Shown piece by piece: positions 51,404-59,451 of a stretch of DNA of 64,000 nt (the first letter of the stretch is position 1; the number at the start of each line of letters is the position of its first letter). A program made the translations under genes and the position numbers. The DNA is from Bog-756 sp963730685. Lineage in GTDB: Bacteria > Actinomycetota > Acidimicrobiia > Acidimicrobiales > RAAP-2. The stretch spans positions 1,798,001 to 1,862,000 of the forward strand of contig CAVSSP010000001.1 of assembly GCA_963730685.1 (NCBI GenBank). The letters run 5' to 3'. The notes beneath the pieces were generated by a model. The model saw only the letters and a list, made by a program, of their open reading frames with translations. It was not told the DNA's origin and made no database searches.

Positions 51404-51985
51404 GTGGCCTCAGAGGCACTGTTGGTCATGGACGCGCAGGTGGGGATCGTCGAACGCGTCGCCGACCGCGCGGACGAACTGCTGGCGGTGTTGGGGGCCG
51501 GCGTCGCAGCAGCCAGGGATGCGGGCCTGCCGGTCGTCTTCGTCCGCGTGGCCTTCCGAGAGGGGACGCCCGAGGTGAGTGCGAGGAACCGGATCTTCTC
51601 CACCCTGGCCAACTCGACCGCCATGGGTGAGTCGGACCCGTCCACCCAGATCCATCCCGCCCTCGGCCCCCGGCCCGGGGACGTCATCGTCACCAAGCGA
51701 CGGGTCAGCGCCTTTGCCGGTAGCGATCTGGACGTCGTGTTGCGTGCCCTCGATGTCGACTCGCTGGTGCTGACCGGGATCTCCACCAGTGGCGTGGTCC
51801 TGTCGACGCTCCGTCAGGCGGCCGACCTCGATTTCAAGCTCACCGTCCTGCGGGACGGCTGTGCCGACGGCGACCCCGAGGTGCACCGGGTCCTCATGGA
51901 CAAGGTGTTCCCTCGCCAGGCCGACGTCACGTCATCGGCTCTCTGGTTCGAGCGACTCGGCTCCGGTGGGAGCCAACCTCGGTGA
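51404..51985 (+). CDS. Isochorismatase-like hydrolase lacking the usual Cys
   Basis: 193 residues. Isochorismatase-like fold: ALLVMDAQVGIVERVADRAD carries the catalytic-type Asp and VIVTKRRVSAFAGSDLD the Lys. The loop that normally holds the nucleophile Cys (TNxCVxST) reads TGISTSGVVLSTLRQA, so Cys is replaced by Val. It may be a non-thiol hydrolase like true isochorismatases, or a binding protein. Start GTG 51404 has GAGGAGG upstream. The next gene starts 1 base after its stop, so they form an operon. Confidence 0.88.
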   Translation: MASEALLVMDAQVGIVERVADRADELLAVLGAGVAAARDAGLPVVFVRVAFREGTPEVSARNRIFSTLANSTAMGESDPSTQIHPALGPRPGDVIVTKRRVSAFAGSDLDVVLRALDVDSLVLTGISTSGVVLSTLRQAADLDFKLTVLRDGCADGDPEVHRVLMDKVFPRQADVTSSALWFERLGSGGSQPR

Positions 51986-51986
51986 G

Positions 51987-53165
51987 ATGACGGAGGCCCC
52001 CCCGGGCCCCGGAGTCGCACCGGTGAGCCCTCGGACGCGCCACCGCTCGCCGGTCTCCGCGTCATGGCGCCGATGGTGGCCGGTGATGAGGGTCGTGTTG
52101 AGCCTGGTCACGGTGGCACTGGCGGTCTGGGTGCTCTCGTCCCACACCGACGAGCTGTCCGGTCTCTCCGGTGTCTTCCGGACGCTCAACTGGTGGTGGC
52201 TGGGCGCCGGGATGGTGGCCGAGGTGCTCTCCTACGTCTGTTTCGCCGCCATGCAGTTCGGACTGTTGCGGGTGGGGGGCCTCCTTGCCCCCAAGGGGAC
52301 CCTGGTGAAGACGACGTTCGCGTCGCAGGCCATCGCCAACTCACTTCCGGGAGGCAACGCCGTCTCGGCCGTCTACGGGTTCCGGTGGTACCGGCGGTTC
52401 GGTGCCGGCAACACCCTCGCCACCTGGGCGATGGCCGGGACGGTCATCTCGTCGATCGTCTCGCTGGCGTTGGTGGCCACGCTGGGACTGGCACTCGCCA
52501 CCGAGGAAGGGGCGTCGCTCGACCTCGTCCCGGCCATCGTCGGTGCCTTCGGCATCACCGTCGCCATCGGGGCCCTGTTCGTCTACGAGCGGCCGTTCTT
52601 CTGGCTCTTGGACAGGGTCCTCAGGGTGTCGCGGTCCGTCATCGGACGACCGACGGCGGCCACCGAGGCCAGCGTCCGTCAGAGCATGCGCTGGATCAAC
52701 TCGGTGCACATCGATTGGAGGCAGCTCGTGACCACCGTGGCCTGGGGCACGGCGAACTGGCTGTTCGACTGCGCCTGCTTCGCCATGATGTTCCTGGCCA
52801 TCGGCGCCGCCATCCCCTGGAAGGGGCTCCTCCTGGCCTACGGCGCCGGGCAGCTGGCGGCGGCCCTTCCCATCACACCCGGGGGACTGGGTGTGGTCGA
52901 GGGAAGCATCACCATCGCGCTGGTCGCGTTCGGGGGCGACAAGACGTCGACCGTCGACGCAGTCCTCATCTACCGGTTCGTCAGCTTCTGGCTCATTCTG
53001 GTGGTCGGATGGGCCGTGTGCGGGGAGTTGGCCCTCGAGGTGAGGAGAGGACGCTGGAGCCGGCGGGCGCTGGCCTCACCGATCGAGGTGGGTCCATCGG
53101 TCGAGCCGTCCCCGGACCCCCGGCTGCCAGCTGTCCTCGAGCCCCGATCGGCGGTCGAGCGGTGA
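51987..53165 (+). CDS. Lysylphosphatidylglycerol synthase-type/flippase-like membrane protein (UPF0104)
   Basis: 392 residues with about eight membrane helices. FASQAIANSLPGGNAVSAVYGFRW is diagnostic for the UPF0104/AglD2 family, and AYGAGQLAAALPITPGGLGVVEGS is the second family block. In other bacteria such domains translocate lipid-linked or aminoacylated lipids; no synthetase domain is attached here, so it is a stand-alone flippase-like protein. Its ATG follows the isochorismatase-like stop by one base and its TGA overlaps the next start (GTGA), so the three genes are tightly coupled. Confidence 0.88.
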   Translation: MTEAPPGPGVAPVSPRTRHRSPVSASWRRWWPVMRVVLSLVTVALAVWVLSSHTDELSGLSGVFRTLNWWWLGAGMVAEVLSYVCFAAMQFGLLRVGGLLAPKGTLVKTTFASQAIANSLPGGNAVSAVYGFRWYRRFGAGNTLATWAMAGTVISSIVSLALVATLGLALATEEGASLDLVPAIVGAFGITVAIGALFVYERPFFWLLDRVLRVSRSVIGRPTAATEASVRQSMRWINSVHIDWRQLVTTVAWGTANWLFDCACFAMMFLAIGAAIPWKGLLLAYGAGQLAAALPITPGGLGVVEGSITIALVAFGGDKTSTVDAVLIYRFVSFWLILVVGWAVCGELALEVRRGRWSRRALASPIEVGPSVEPSPDPRLPAVLEPRSAVER

Positions 53166-53632
53166 GCCGCCACGAGGTGAGCACCCACGAGGGGACCAGC
53201 AGGCGCCCGGGGCCGACCGTCGGCCGGATGGTTGCTTCCTGCATCCTGGCGACGGTGTTGTTGGCCGGCTGCACGACCGTCCGCAGCAGCCTCGGCACCT
53301 CGGACAGCTCGTGCTACCTCGCCCTGCCCACCGCCAACCAGGCGGTGCATTCGGCCGGCAGGCTGGTGGGGGTCCATGTGTTCACCGGGGCCAGACTCCG
53401 CAAGGACGCGCCGCGGCTGTTCAACCGGCTCGCGGTCCCGATCGGCAGTCAGCAGCGGATCTGCGTCATCGAGTTCACCGGCTCGTTCAAGACGGCTTCG
53501 GTGGTCAAACCCCGCGGGGTCGACGCCGGTCATCTGGCCCTCGTCGTCGTGGAGGCGCCGAGCAACGAGTTGCTGGGGACCGTCGTCCTCGACCGTCCGC
53601 CACTGCGCTTCAACCACACCCACATCGGCTGA
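53162..53632 (+). CDS. Predicted lipoprotein
   Basis: 156 residues. A charged start (SRHEVSTHEGTSRRPGPTVG) is followed by the hydrophobic run MVASCILATVLLAGCTT with lipobox LLAGC, so the protein is probably lipid-anchored on the outer face of the membrane. The rest is a small beta-rich domain (ICVIEFTGSFKTASVV) that I do not recognise. Start GTG 53162 overlaps the flippase-like stop as GTGA, showing translational coupling. It may assist the membrane protein encoded before it. Confidence 0.75.
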   Translation: MSRHEVSTHEGTSRRPGPTVGRMVASCILATVLLAGCTTVRSSLGTSDSSCYLALPTANQAVHSAGRLVGVHVFTGARLRKDAPRLFNRLAVPIGSQQRICVIEFTGSFKTASVVKPRGVDAGHLALVVVEAPSNELLGTVVLDRPPLRFNHTHIG

Positions 53633-53711
53633 CCCACGACGCTTTTCCTGTCGAACGCGAATGTGAGCCGCCGGGCTTCTCCGGGGGCGCAGCCGGAACC
53701 CGGACAGAGCA

Positions 53712-53749
53712 ATGCCCCGTGACCTGCGGGAAAACAAGTCACGAGGCAT
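53712..53749 (-). terminator. Terminator-like hairpin after ssrA
   Basis: Arms ATGCCTCGTGAC and GTCACGGGGCAT (minus strand; 53749-53738 and 53723-53712) pair over about 12 bp with one wobble and a 14-base loop. It lies 3 bases beyond the tmRNA 3' end. There is no U-run, as is common in high-GC actinobacteria. Confidence 0.65.
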
Positions 53750-53751
53750 CG

Positions 53752-54099
53752 TGGAGGTGGCGGGAATCGAACCCGCGTCCTCCGGCTTCTCAGTAGGTCT
53801 TCTCCGAGCGCAGCCGGTGTTGGATTGTCGGGACCGTCGCCGCTACCGGCGGCAGCGTCGCTCCGTATCCGACTGAAATGTCCCTGACGGCCCGTCGGCG
53901 CAGCCGGTCAGGTAAGCCCCACTAGATGGCGCCCGGTTCCGGCCCGTGGGACTGAGACCGGTCGGACGTCGCAGTTTCTAGGCTGCGAGCGCGAGCTGAG
54001 GCTCGGCGTTTGTTTTTTGTTCCGGCTCTTTAACGTGGCTCCGGAGACCACGGCTCGCTTCTCCTACATCGACGACCAGAGTCGAAGCCTGTCACCCCC
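53752..54099 (-). ncRNA. ssrA: tmRNA
   Basis: 348 nt. The 5' end GGGGGUGACAGGCUUCGAC pairs with the 3' CACCUCC to form the acceptor stem, and GGTTCGATTCCC near the 3' end is the T-loop. CCA is not encoded. The tag reading frame ends at 53978-53980 and can be read back as EQKTNAEPQLALAA-stop, with the degradation end LALAA. Resume codon is not certain (GAG at 54028-54026 is a candidate). It rescues stalled ribosomes together with SmpB, whose gene lies just upstream on the same strand. Confidence 0.95.
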
Positions 54100-54230
54100 T
54101 GGGGTAGCTCCACGGCGGGCGCAGCTGCCCGACCGAGTCACCCATTGTACCGGGTGACCGCCGTCGTCGATACGGCCCGGGACCGGTGACGTGATCGCCC
54201 GGTCGGCTCGGACCGGCCGGTGGACCCCGG

Positions 54231-54785
54231 TCACCGGTGGGAACCGCCCTTGGCAGCGGCGCGGGCCTCGCGGGCCGCCTCCCGGCTGGCATCCCTGGTG
54301 GCGATGGCGTGGCGCTTGTCGTACTGCCGCCGACCGCGGGCCAGGGCCAACTCCACCTTGGCCCGTCCGTCCTTGAAGTAGATGGACAGCGGCACCAGGG
54401 TGAGCGACTGCTGCTGTGCCCGGCCCATCCATTCGTCGATCTGACGCCGGTGCAGCAGGAGCTTGCGCCGTCGGTCGGGCTCGTGGGCCCCGAATCCCGT
54501 GGCCTGGGCATAGGGCGGCACATGGACGCCGAACAGCCACATCTCCCCGTCGATGATGCGGGCGTAGGAGTCCTGCAGCGCGATCCGTCCCGCCCGGAGG
54601 GATTTGACCTCCGACCCCTGGAGGACGATGCCGCACTCGGTCGTGTCGAGGATCTCGTAGTCGTGCCGGGCGCGCCGATTGGAGGCCACCACCCGGTTGG
54701 CCTCGGGTCGGGCCCCACCCGACCCCTTGGAGGCACCGGCGCGTCCCGACAGGGTCGATGTGGTCTTCTTCTTCGCTGCAGCCAT
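54231..54785 (-). CDS. smpB: SsrA-binding protein SmpB
   Basis: 184 residues, slightly long because of a Lys/Gly-rich N-terminal tail (about 30 residues). NRRARHDYEILDTTECGIVL, LQGSEVKSLRAGRIALQDSY and LSIYFKDGRAKVELALARG are the SmpB core, and QYDKRHAIATRDASREAARE is the conserved C-terminal tail that enters the ribosome. It binds tmRNA and delivers it to stalled ribosomes. ssrA lies 131 bp downstream on the same strand. A TACCGT box 9 bases before the ATG may be its -10; mec is divergent. Confidence 0.97.
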   Translation of the reverse strand: MAAAKKKTTSTLSGRAGASKGSGGARPEANRVVASNRRARHDYEILDTTECGIVLQGSEVKSLRAGRIALQDSYARIIDGEMWLFGVHVPPYAQATGFGAHEPDRRRKLLLHRRQIDEWMGRAQQQSLTLVPLSIYFKDGRAKVELALARGRRQYDKRHAIATRDASREAAREARAAAKGGSHR

Positions 54786-54842
54786 GGCCCTTCGACGGTA
54801 GTCGCCCGATCCCGTCCCGGCTTCTTCTATCGTGGATCCACC

Positions 54843-55250
54843 ATGCTCACCCTGCCCCGACTGGTGCACGACCAGATGGTCGCCCACTGCCTCACCGGCC
54901 TACCCGAGGAGGCGTGCGGGCTCCTCGGCGGTGACCTCGACACGGGTGACGCGGTGACCTGTTACCCGACCCGCAACCTGGCCGCCTCAGCCAAGCTGTA
55001 CACGGTGGACCCCAAGGAACACCTGCGTGCCGACCGGGACGCCGAGGCGGCCGGGCACTCGATCATCGGCGTCTTCCACTCCCACACCCACACCGAGGCC
55101 TATCCGTCGCCCACCGACGTGGCCCAGGCCCCCGACCCGTCCTGGCACTACGTACTGGTGTCCCTCCGGGACATCGTGCCGGTGGTCCGCAGCTACCGGA
55201 TCATTGCCGGGACCATCAGCGAGGAGCCCGTCGTCCTGCAGTCCCGGTAG
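54843..55250 (+). CDS. mec: JAMM/MPN metalloprotease, CysO-cysteine hydrolase (Mec-like)
   Basis: 135 residues. Zn-dependent JAMM peptidase: EEACGLLGG provides the Glu and GVFHSHTHTEAYPSPTDVAQ the HxH and Ser-xx-Asp motif. In M. tuberculosis the homologue Mec releases cysteine from the CysO-cysteine adduct. The next two genes are cysO and cysM, so the same role is highly likely. TATCGT lies 9 bases before the ATG, giving a very short leader. It is divergent from smpB. Confidence 0.93.
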   Translation: MLTLPRLVHDQMVAHCLTGLPEEACGLLGGDLDTGDAVTCYPTRNLAASAKLYTVDPKEHLRADRDAEAAGHSIIGVFHSHTHTEAYPSPTDVAQAPDPSWHYVLVSLRDIVPVVRSYRIIAGTISEEPVVLQSR

Positions 55251-55343
55251 AATCCGCACCGAGGCACTCAACTTTCAGCGTTTGATTCTCGCAGCCGGCG
55301 GTCGAGTGCGTGCCGGAAGAAGACCAGTAGCCAAGGAGCGCCC

Positions 55344-55649
55344 GTGCCCATCCTCGTCAACCTGCCAACCGTCCTGCGAGCCCAAGCCGGCGGCGCCAAG
55401 TCGGTCCACGCCGACGGTTCCACGGTCGGCGAGGTGCTCAGTCAGGTCATCTCCGACTATCCGGGCCTGGCCGGCCAGGTCATCGATGACACCGGCTCGC
55501 TGCACAAATTCGTCAACGTCTACGTGAACGACGACGACGTCCGCTACCTGTCCGCGTTGGACACCCCGGTCAAGGACTCCGACGAGATCTCCATCCTCCC
55601 GGCGGTGGCAGGTGGGGCGCTCGACCATCGGATGCCCGCCCGGCGATGA
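55344..55649 (+). CDS. cysO: CysO sulfur-carrier protein (MoaD/ThiS-like) with C-terminal extension
   Basis: 101 residues. ILVNLPTVLRAQAGGAKSVH and KFVNVYVNDDDVRYLSALD match CysO, and ILPAVAGG is the sulfur-carrier end. In known CysO the chain stops at this Gly-Gly, whose thiocarboxylate donates sulfur to CysM. Here ten more residues (ALDHRMPARR) follow, so either the tail must be removed, or the 3' end is altered. The JAMM protease encoded upstream is a natural candidate. The stop overlaps the cysM start as ATGA. Confidence 0.93.
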   Translation: MPILVNLPTVLRAQAGGAKSVHADGSTVGEVLSQVISDYPGLAGQVIDDTGSLHKFVNVYVNDDDVRYLSALDTPVKDSDEISILPAVAGGALDHRMPARR

Positions 55650-56593
55650 CCGCCTACGGTTCCGCCCTGGAGCTGATCGGCAACACACCGCTGGTGGACA
55701 TCAGCGAGTTGAGTCCCAATCCCGACGTCCGGATCCTGATCAAGCTGGAGGGGCAGAACCCGGGCGGCTCGGTCAAGGACCGTATCGCACTGGCCATGAT
55801 CGAGGAGGCGGAGAAGGACGGCGTCTTGAAGCCGGGCCAGACCCTCGTCGAGCCGTCCTCGGGTAACACCGGGATCGGCATGGCCCTGATCTCGAGGGTG
55901 AAGGGCTACCACTTGAAGGTGGTGCTGGCCACGAACGTGTCGATCGAACGACGCCAGCTCCTCGAGGTCTGGGGTGCGGAGATCATCGAGTCCCCCGGTT
56001 CGGAGGGGTCCAACGGTGCGGTCCGCCGGGCCATGGCGCTGGCCGAGGAACATCCCGACTGGGTCTTCCTCTACCAGTACGCCAACGCCGCCAACCCCAG
56101 GGCCCACTACGAGGGTACCGGCCCCGAGATCTGGCGGGACTGCCCCGAGGTCACCCACTTCGTCGCCGGGCTCGGCACCTCGGGGACCCTGTTGGGTGTG
56201 GGCCGCTACCTGAAGGAGCAGAACCCCGAGGTGAAGGTCCTGGCCGTGGAGCCCCCGGCCGGGGAGATCGTCGACGGGCTGCGCAATCTGGACGACGGCT
56301 ACATCCCGCCGATCTTCATCGACAACGGCGGCGCACAGCTGCTCGACGGGAAGCGCATCATCCGGCCCCGCGAGTCCATCGAATGGACCCGGCGCCTCAC
56401 CGACGTGGGCATCTTCGCCGGCATCTCGTCCGGCGCCGCCCTGGCCGGTGCCGTCAAGACGGCGGCTGCCATCGAGTCGGGGGCGATCGTGGTGGTGGCG
56501 GCAGACGGCGGGTGGAAGTACCTGTCCACCGGGGCGTGGACCGACGACCTCGACGTGGTGGAGGAGCGGGCCAAGCAGATCACCTATTTCTAG
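55646..56593 (+). CDS. cysM: CysO-dependent cysteine synthase CysM
   Basis: 315 residues, fold-type II PLP enzyme. The PLP lysine is in GQNPGGSVKDRIALAMIEEA, EPSSGNTGIGMAL is the substrate loop and VAGLGTSGTLLGVGRY the phosphate loop. It uses O-phosphoserine (in the M. tuberculosis enzyme) and CysO thiocarboxylate to form CysO-cysteine, which Mec then cleaves. Its start overlaps cysO by 4 bases. A GC-rich hairpin follows the stop. Confidence 0.96.
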   Translation: MTAYGSALELIGNTPLVDISELSPNPDVRILIKLEGQNPGGSVKDRIALAMIEEAEKDGVLKPGQTLVEPSSGNTGIGMALISRVKGYHLKVVLATNVSIERRQLLEVWGAEIIESPGSEGSNGAVRRAMALAEEHPDWVFLYQYANAANPRAHYEGTGPEIWRDCPEVTHFVAGLGTSGTLLGVGRYLKEQNPEVKVLAVEPPAGEIVDGLRNLDDGYIPPIFIDNGGAQLLDGKRIIRPRESIEWTRRLTDVGIFAGISSGAALAGAVKTAAAIESGAIVVVAADGGWKYLSTGAWTDDLDVVEERAKQITYF

Positions 56594-56626
56594 ACCCGGA
56601 GGCGCTGCCCGGCCGGCGAGGATCGA

Positions 56627-56646
56627 CCGGACGGTGGCCCGTCCGG
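56627..56646. terminator. Possible terminator hairpin after cysM
   Basis: CCGGACG-GTGGCC-CGTCCGG: a perfect 7-bp GC-rich stem with a 6-base loop, 34 bp after the cysM stop. No T-run follows, so termination is only inferred. Confidence 0.4.
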
Positions 56647-56816
56647 GGCACCCGTCCCGAGTGACCTACCGATGGGAATGCAATTTGGAAGTGTGGCTGG
56701 GCGGGGATCCCTCCCGGCTGGATCCGGTTCCGGCTGGCGGCCACAGCGAGAACCCGGCATTGTGATCATGGACACCGGTACCATTCAGGCGGCCGGACCC
56801 GTGCGGAAGAGGTGAT

Positions 56817-57248
56817 GTGGTGTTCAACACCGTGGTTGTCGGCGCCGATGACTCCTCGACGGCCCGTCAGGCGGTCGAGGCTGCGGCCCAGGTGGCAAGG
56901 ATGTCGGGCGGGCGACTCCACATCGTCACCGCCTACGATGCGAAGTCGGTGGGCGTCGAAGACCTGCCGGATGAGTTCCGTCTGACCACGCTCCATCCCG
57001 CGGACGTGCTGCTGAACAACATGAGGGAGATCGCCCACCAGCAGGGGATCCACGCCGAGGTCCATCCGGCGGCAGGCGCTGCCGCCGAGGCCGTGATCCG
57101 AGTGGCCGAGCAGTGCGGTGCCGATCTGATCGTCATCGGCAACAAGGGAATGAAGGGTGTCCGTCGGGTCCTCGGGAGCATCCCGAACTCGATCGTCCAC
57201 GATGCGCCGTGTTCGGTGCTGGTCGTCGACACCGTGGGGAAACACTGA
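56817..57248 (+). CDS. Universal stress protein (UspA family)
   Basis: 143 residues, single Usp domain. TVVVGADDSSTARQAVEAAA at the start and the ATP-binding signature GNKGMKGVRRVLGSIPNSI near 110-128 (G-2x-G-9x-G-S/T) indicate an ATP-binding type. Its cellular role is unknown, but such proteins respond to starvation and respiratory stress in actinobacteria. Start GTG 56817 (or 56820) has GGAAGAGGT upstream. It is inserted where M. tuberculosis has Rv1337 and murI in the same gene order. Confidence 0.9.
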   Translation: MVFNTVVVGADDSSTARQAVEAAAQVARMSGGRLHIVTAYDAKSVGVEDLPDEFRLTTLHPADVLLNNMREIAHQQGIHAEVHPAAGAAAEAVIRVAEQCGADLIVIGNKGMKGVRRVLGSIPNSIVHDAPCSVLVVDTVGKH

Positions 57249-57341
57249 GCCCGGCGCACTGACCCTGGCTGAGCCGATGGGCGACCGGCCCGGCGCCATC
57301 CCGCCACAGGACCCGGTCGCCCGTCGGCCTAGCATCCGACG

Positions 57342-58070
57342 GTGACCCCAACCATGGCGCTGACCGTCCTCGGGTGCGACGGGAGCTGGCCGGGTCCCGG
57401 GGGTGCCGGAAGCAGTTACCTCGTCGAATCGGAGGGGACGCGCCTGCTCGTCGATGCCGGACCGGGGTCCTTCGCCAATCTCCAGCGGTGGTTCGACCCC
57501 GGGACGATCGATGCCGTGGTGATCTCCCATCACCACCCCGACCATTGGACCGACCTTCACGCCCTGGTGACCCAGGCGAGGTTCGCCCTCGGCCGGGAGG
57601 GGATCCCCGTCTACGCTCCGTCCGACCTGGCCCGCCGATCCGGCCTGGTGGATTCGAGGACGACCGCTTGGCACGATGTGACGGATCGGAGCCGGGTGGT
57701 CGTCGGAGCCCTCACCATCGGATTCCGCCGGACCGACCACACCTTCGAGACACTGGCCGTACGCATCGACGGGGGAGGCCGGGCACTCGGCTACTCTGCC
57801 GATACCGGTCCGGGTTGGTCGCTGGCCGAGCTCGGAACCGGTCTCGACCTGCTGTTATGCGAAGCCACCTATACCGCCGAGGATGAAGGGACCGCCGGCC
57901 ACCTGAGCGGCCGCCAGGCGGGTGAGCAGGCACGACGATCGGGGGCCAGACGACTGGTGTTGACCCACCGGTGGCCGACGGTCGAGGAGTCAGCGGTGGC
58001 GAGCGAGGCCGAAGCGGCCTTCGGTGCCCCCGTGGAACAAGCGGCAATCGGAAAGGAATTCATACTGTGA
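57342..58070 (+). CDS. Metallo-beta-lactamase-fold hydrolase (Rv1339-like phosphodiesterase candidate)
   Basis: 242 residues. The metal site is SHHHPDHWTDLHAL (HxHxDH); ALGYSADTGPGWSLAELG, LLCEATYT and LVLTHRWP complete the MBL fold. The sequence and position before rph match the M. tuberculosis Rv1339 group, reported to hydrolyse cAMP; an RNase Z-like activity is an alternative. A TAGCAT box ends 6 bases before GTG 57342, supporting that start and a leaderless mRNA. The stop overlaps the rph start (GTGA). Confidence 0.88.
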   Translation: MTPTMALTVLGCDGSWPGPGGAGSSYLVESEGTRLLVDAGPGSFANLQRWFDPGTIDAVVISHHHPDHWTDLHALVTQARFALGREGIPVYAPSDLARRSGLVDSRTTAWHDVTDRSRVVVGALTIGFRRTDHTFETLAVRIDGGGRALGYSADTGPGWSLAELGTGLDLLLCEATYTAEDEGTAGHLSGRQAGEQARRSGARRLVLTHRWPTVEESAVASEAEAAFGAPVEQAAIGKEFIL

Positions 58071-58831
58071 GCGAAGGAACCACCCCCCGCCTATCGACGG
58101 GAAGGGTCGACGGGCGGACCACCGACCAGCTGAGGCCGGCGAGCTTCGAACGGGACTTCACCGTGTTCGCTCCCGGGTCGGTCCTGGTCTCCATGGGCCG
58201 GACCCGGGTGCTGTGCACGGCATCCATCGAAGAGCGGGTCCCGCCGTGGATGCGGGGGAGCGGCAAGGGCTGGGTCACCGCCGAGTACTCACTGTTGCCG
58301 GGGTCCACCGGTGAGCGGGTGGCACGGGAGGCGGCCCGGGGCAAGCAGTCGGGGCGCACCCAGGAGATACAGCGTCTGATCGGACGGTCCCTGCGGTCCG
58401 TCTGCGACATGGTCGCCCTGGGCGAGTTGCAGGTGACGGTGGACTGCGATGTGATCCAGGCGGACGGCGGGACGCGCACCGCGTCCATCTGCGGCGGCTA
58501 CGTGGCCCTCCACGACGCCCTGACCCGGCTCGTCCAAAAGGGGACCCTGCGGGCCAATCCCCTGACCGAGGCGGTGGCGGCGGTGTCGGTCGGGGTGGTC
58601 GACGGGGTGTGCATGCTGGACCTTCCCTATGAGGAGGACAGCAGGGCCGAGGTCGATATGAACGTCGTGATGACGTCGTCCGGTCGGTTCATCGAGGTCC
58701 AGGGGACGGCCGAGGGAATGCCGTTCACCAAGGGCGAGTTGGACGAGATGCTCAGCCTGGCCGAGCACGGGATCGCCCAACTGCTCGACCTCCAGTCCGA
58801 AACGCTGTCCGAACCACCCGCTCCCCGGTGA
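58067..58831 (+). CDS. rph: Ribonuclease PH
   Basis: 254 residues. RNase PH trims tRNA 3' ends phosphorolytically. SVLVSMGRTRVLCTASIEER, WVTAEYSLLPGST, QEIQRLIGRSLRSVCDM and VDCDVIQADGGTRTASICGG are the conserved blocks, and DLPYEEDSRAEVDMNVVMTS completes the active site. The start is GTG 58067, overlapping the MBL gene by 4 bases (GTGA). The stop overlaps the rdgB start in the same way, so three genes form a tightly coupled operon. Confidence 0.97.
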   Translation: MSEGTTPRLSTGRVDGRTTDQLRPASFERDFTVFAPGSVLVSMGRTRVLCTASIEERVPPWMRGSGKGWVTAEYSLLPGSTGERVAREAARGKQSGRTQEIQRLIGRSLRSVCDMVALGELQVTVDCDVIQADGGTRTASICGGYVALHDALTRLVQKGTLRANPLTEAVAAVSVGVVDGVCMLDLPYEEDSRAEVDMNVVMTSSGRFIEVQGTAEGMPFTKGELDEMLSLAEHGIAQLLDLQSETLSEPPAPR

Positions 58832-59445
58832 CCTCGGCCACGACCAGGGTCGTCCTTGCCAGCGCCAACCCGGACAAGGCGGTGGAGATCGCCGCCATCC
58901 TGGCTGGAGTGGTGGGGATCGAGCTGGTGCCGCGGCCCACCGGGGTGCCCGATGTGGAGGAAACCGGCGTCACGCTGGTGGAGAACGCGCGCCTCAAGGC
59001 GCTGGCGCTGGTGGCGGCGACGGGCGAGGCATCGGTGGCCGACGACACCGGCCTCGAGGTCGAAGCGCTCGACGGGGCGCCCGGTGTCTACTCGGCCCGT
59101 TTCGCCGGCGAGCACGCCACCTACCGCGACAATGTGGCCAAGTTGTTGGACGAACTGGCGAAGGTGGGGGCGACGACGCCGGATCGGCGAAGGGCCACGT
59201 TCCGGACGGTGGCCCTGGCGGCGTTCCCCGACGGAGCGGAGTACTCGGCCGACGGGTCGGTTACCGGGGTCATCGTCGGTGCGCCCGTGGGCGACCGGGG
59301 CTTCGGCTACGACCCGGTGTTCGCTCCGGACGGGTTCGACGGTCGAACCTTTGCCCAGATGACTCCGGAGGAGAAGCACCGGGTCTCCCACCGCGGCCGC
59401 GCCTTTCGGGCCCTCGCGGGCCGGTTGGGTGAGCGGAGCGGCTGA
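58828..59445 (+). CDS. rdgB: XTP/dITP diphosphatase (RdgB/HAM1)
   Basis: 205 residues. House-cleaning nucleotidase that removes ITP/XTP. RVVLASANPDKAVEIAAIL (substrate-binding SxNxxK), VADDTGLEVEALDGAPGVYS (metal Asp pair) and GFGYDPVFAPDGFDGRTFAQ with EEKHRVSHRGRAFRAL match the family completely. Start GTG 58828 overlaps rph by 4 bases. The DUF4388 gene is convergent, 6 bp away. Confidence 0.96.
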   Translation: MTSATTRVVLASANPDKAVEIAAILAGVVGIELVPRPTGVPDVEETGVTLVENARLKALALVAATGEASVADDTGLEVEALDGAPGVYSARFAGEHATYRDNVAKLLDELAKVGATTPDRRRATFRTVALAAFPDGAEYSADGSVTGVIVGAPVGDRGFGYDPVFAPDGFDGRTFAQMTPEEKHRVSHRGRAFRALAGRLGERSG

Positions 59446-59451
59446 GCGGAC

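Noticed and set aside
53700..53780. Stand-alone tRNA gene
   Set aside because: The GGTTCGATTCCC T-loop and acceptor stem here belong to the tmRNA, whose 5' half lies at 54099.
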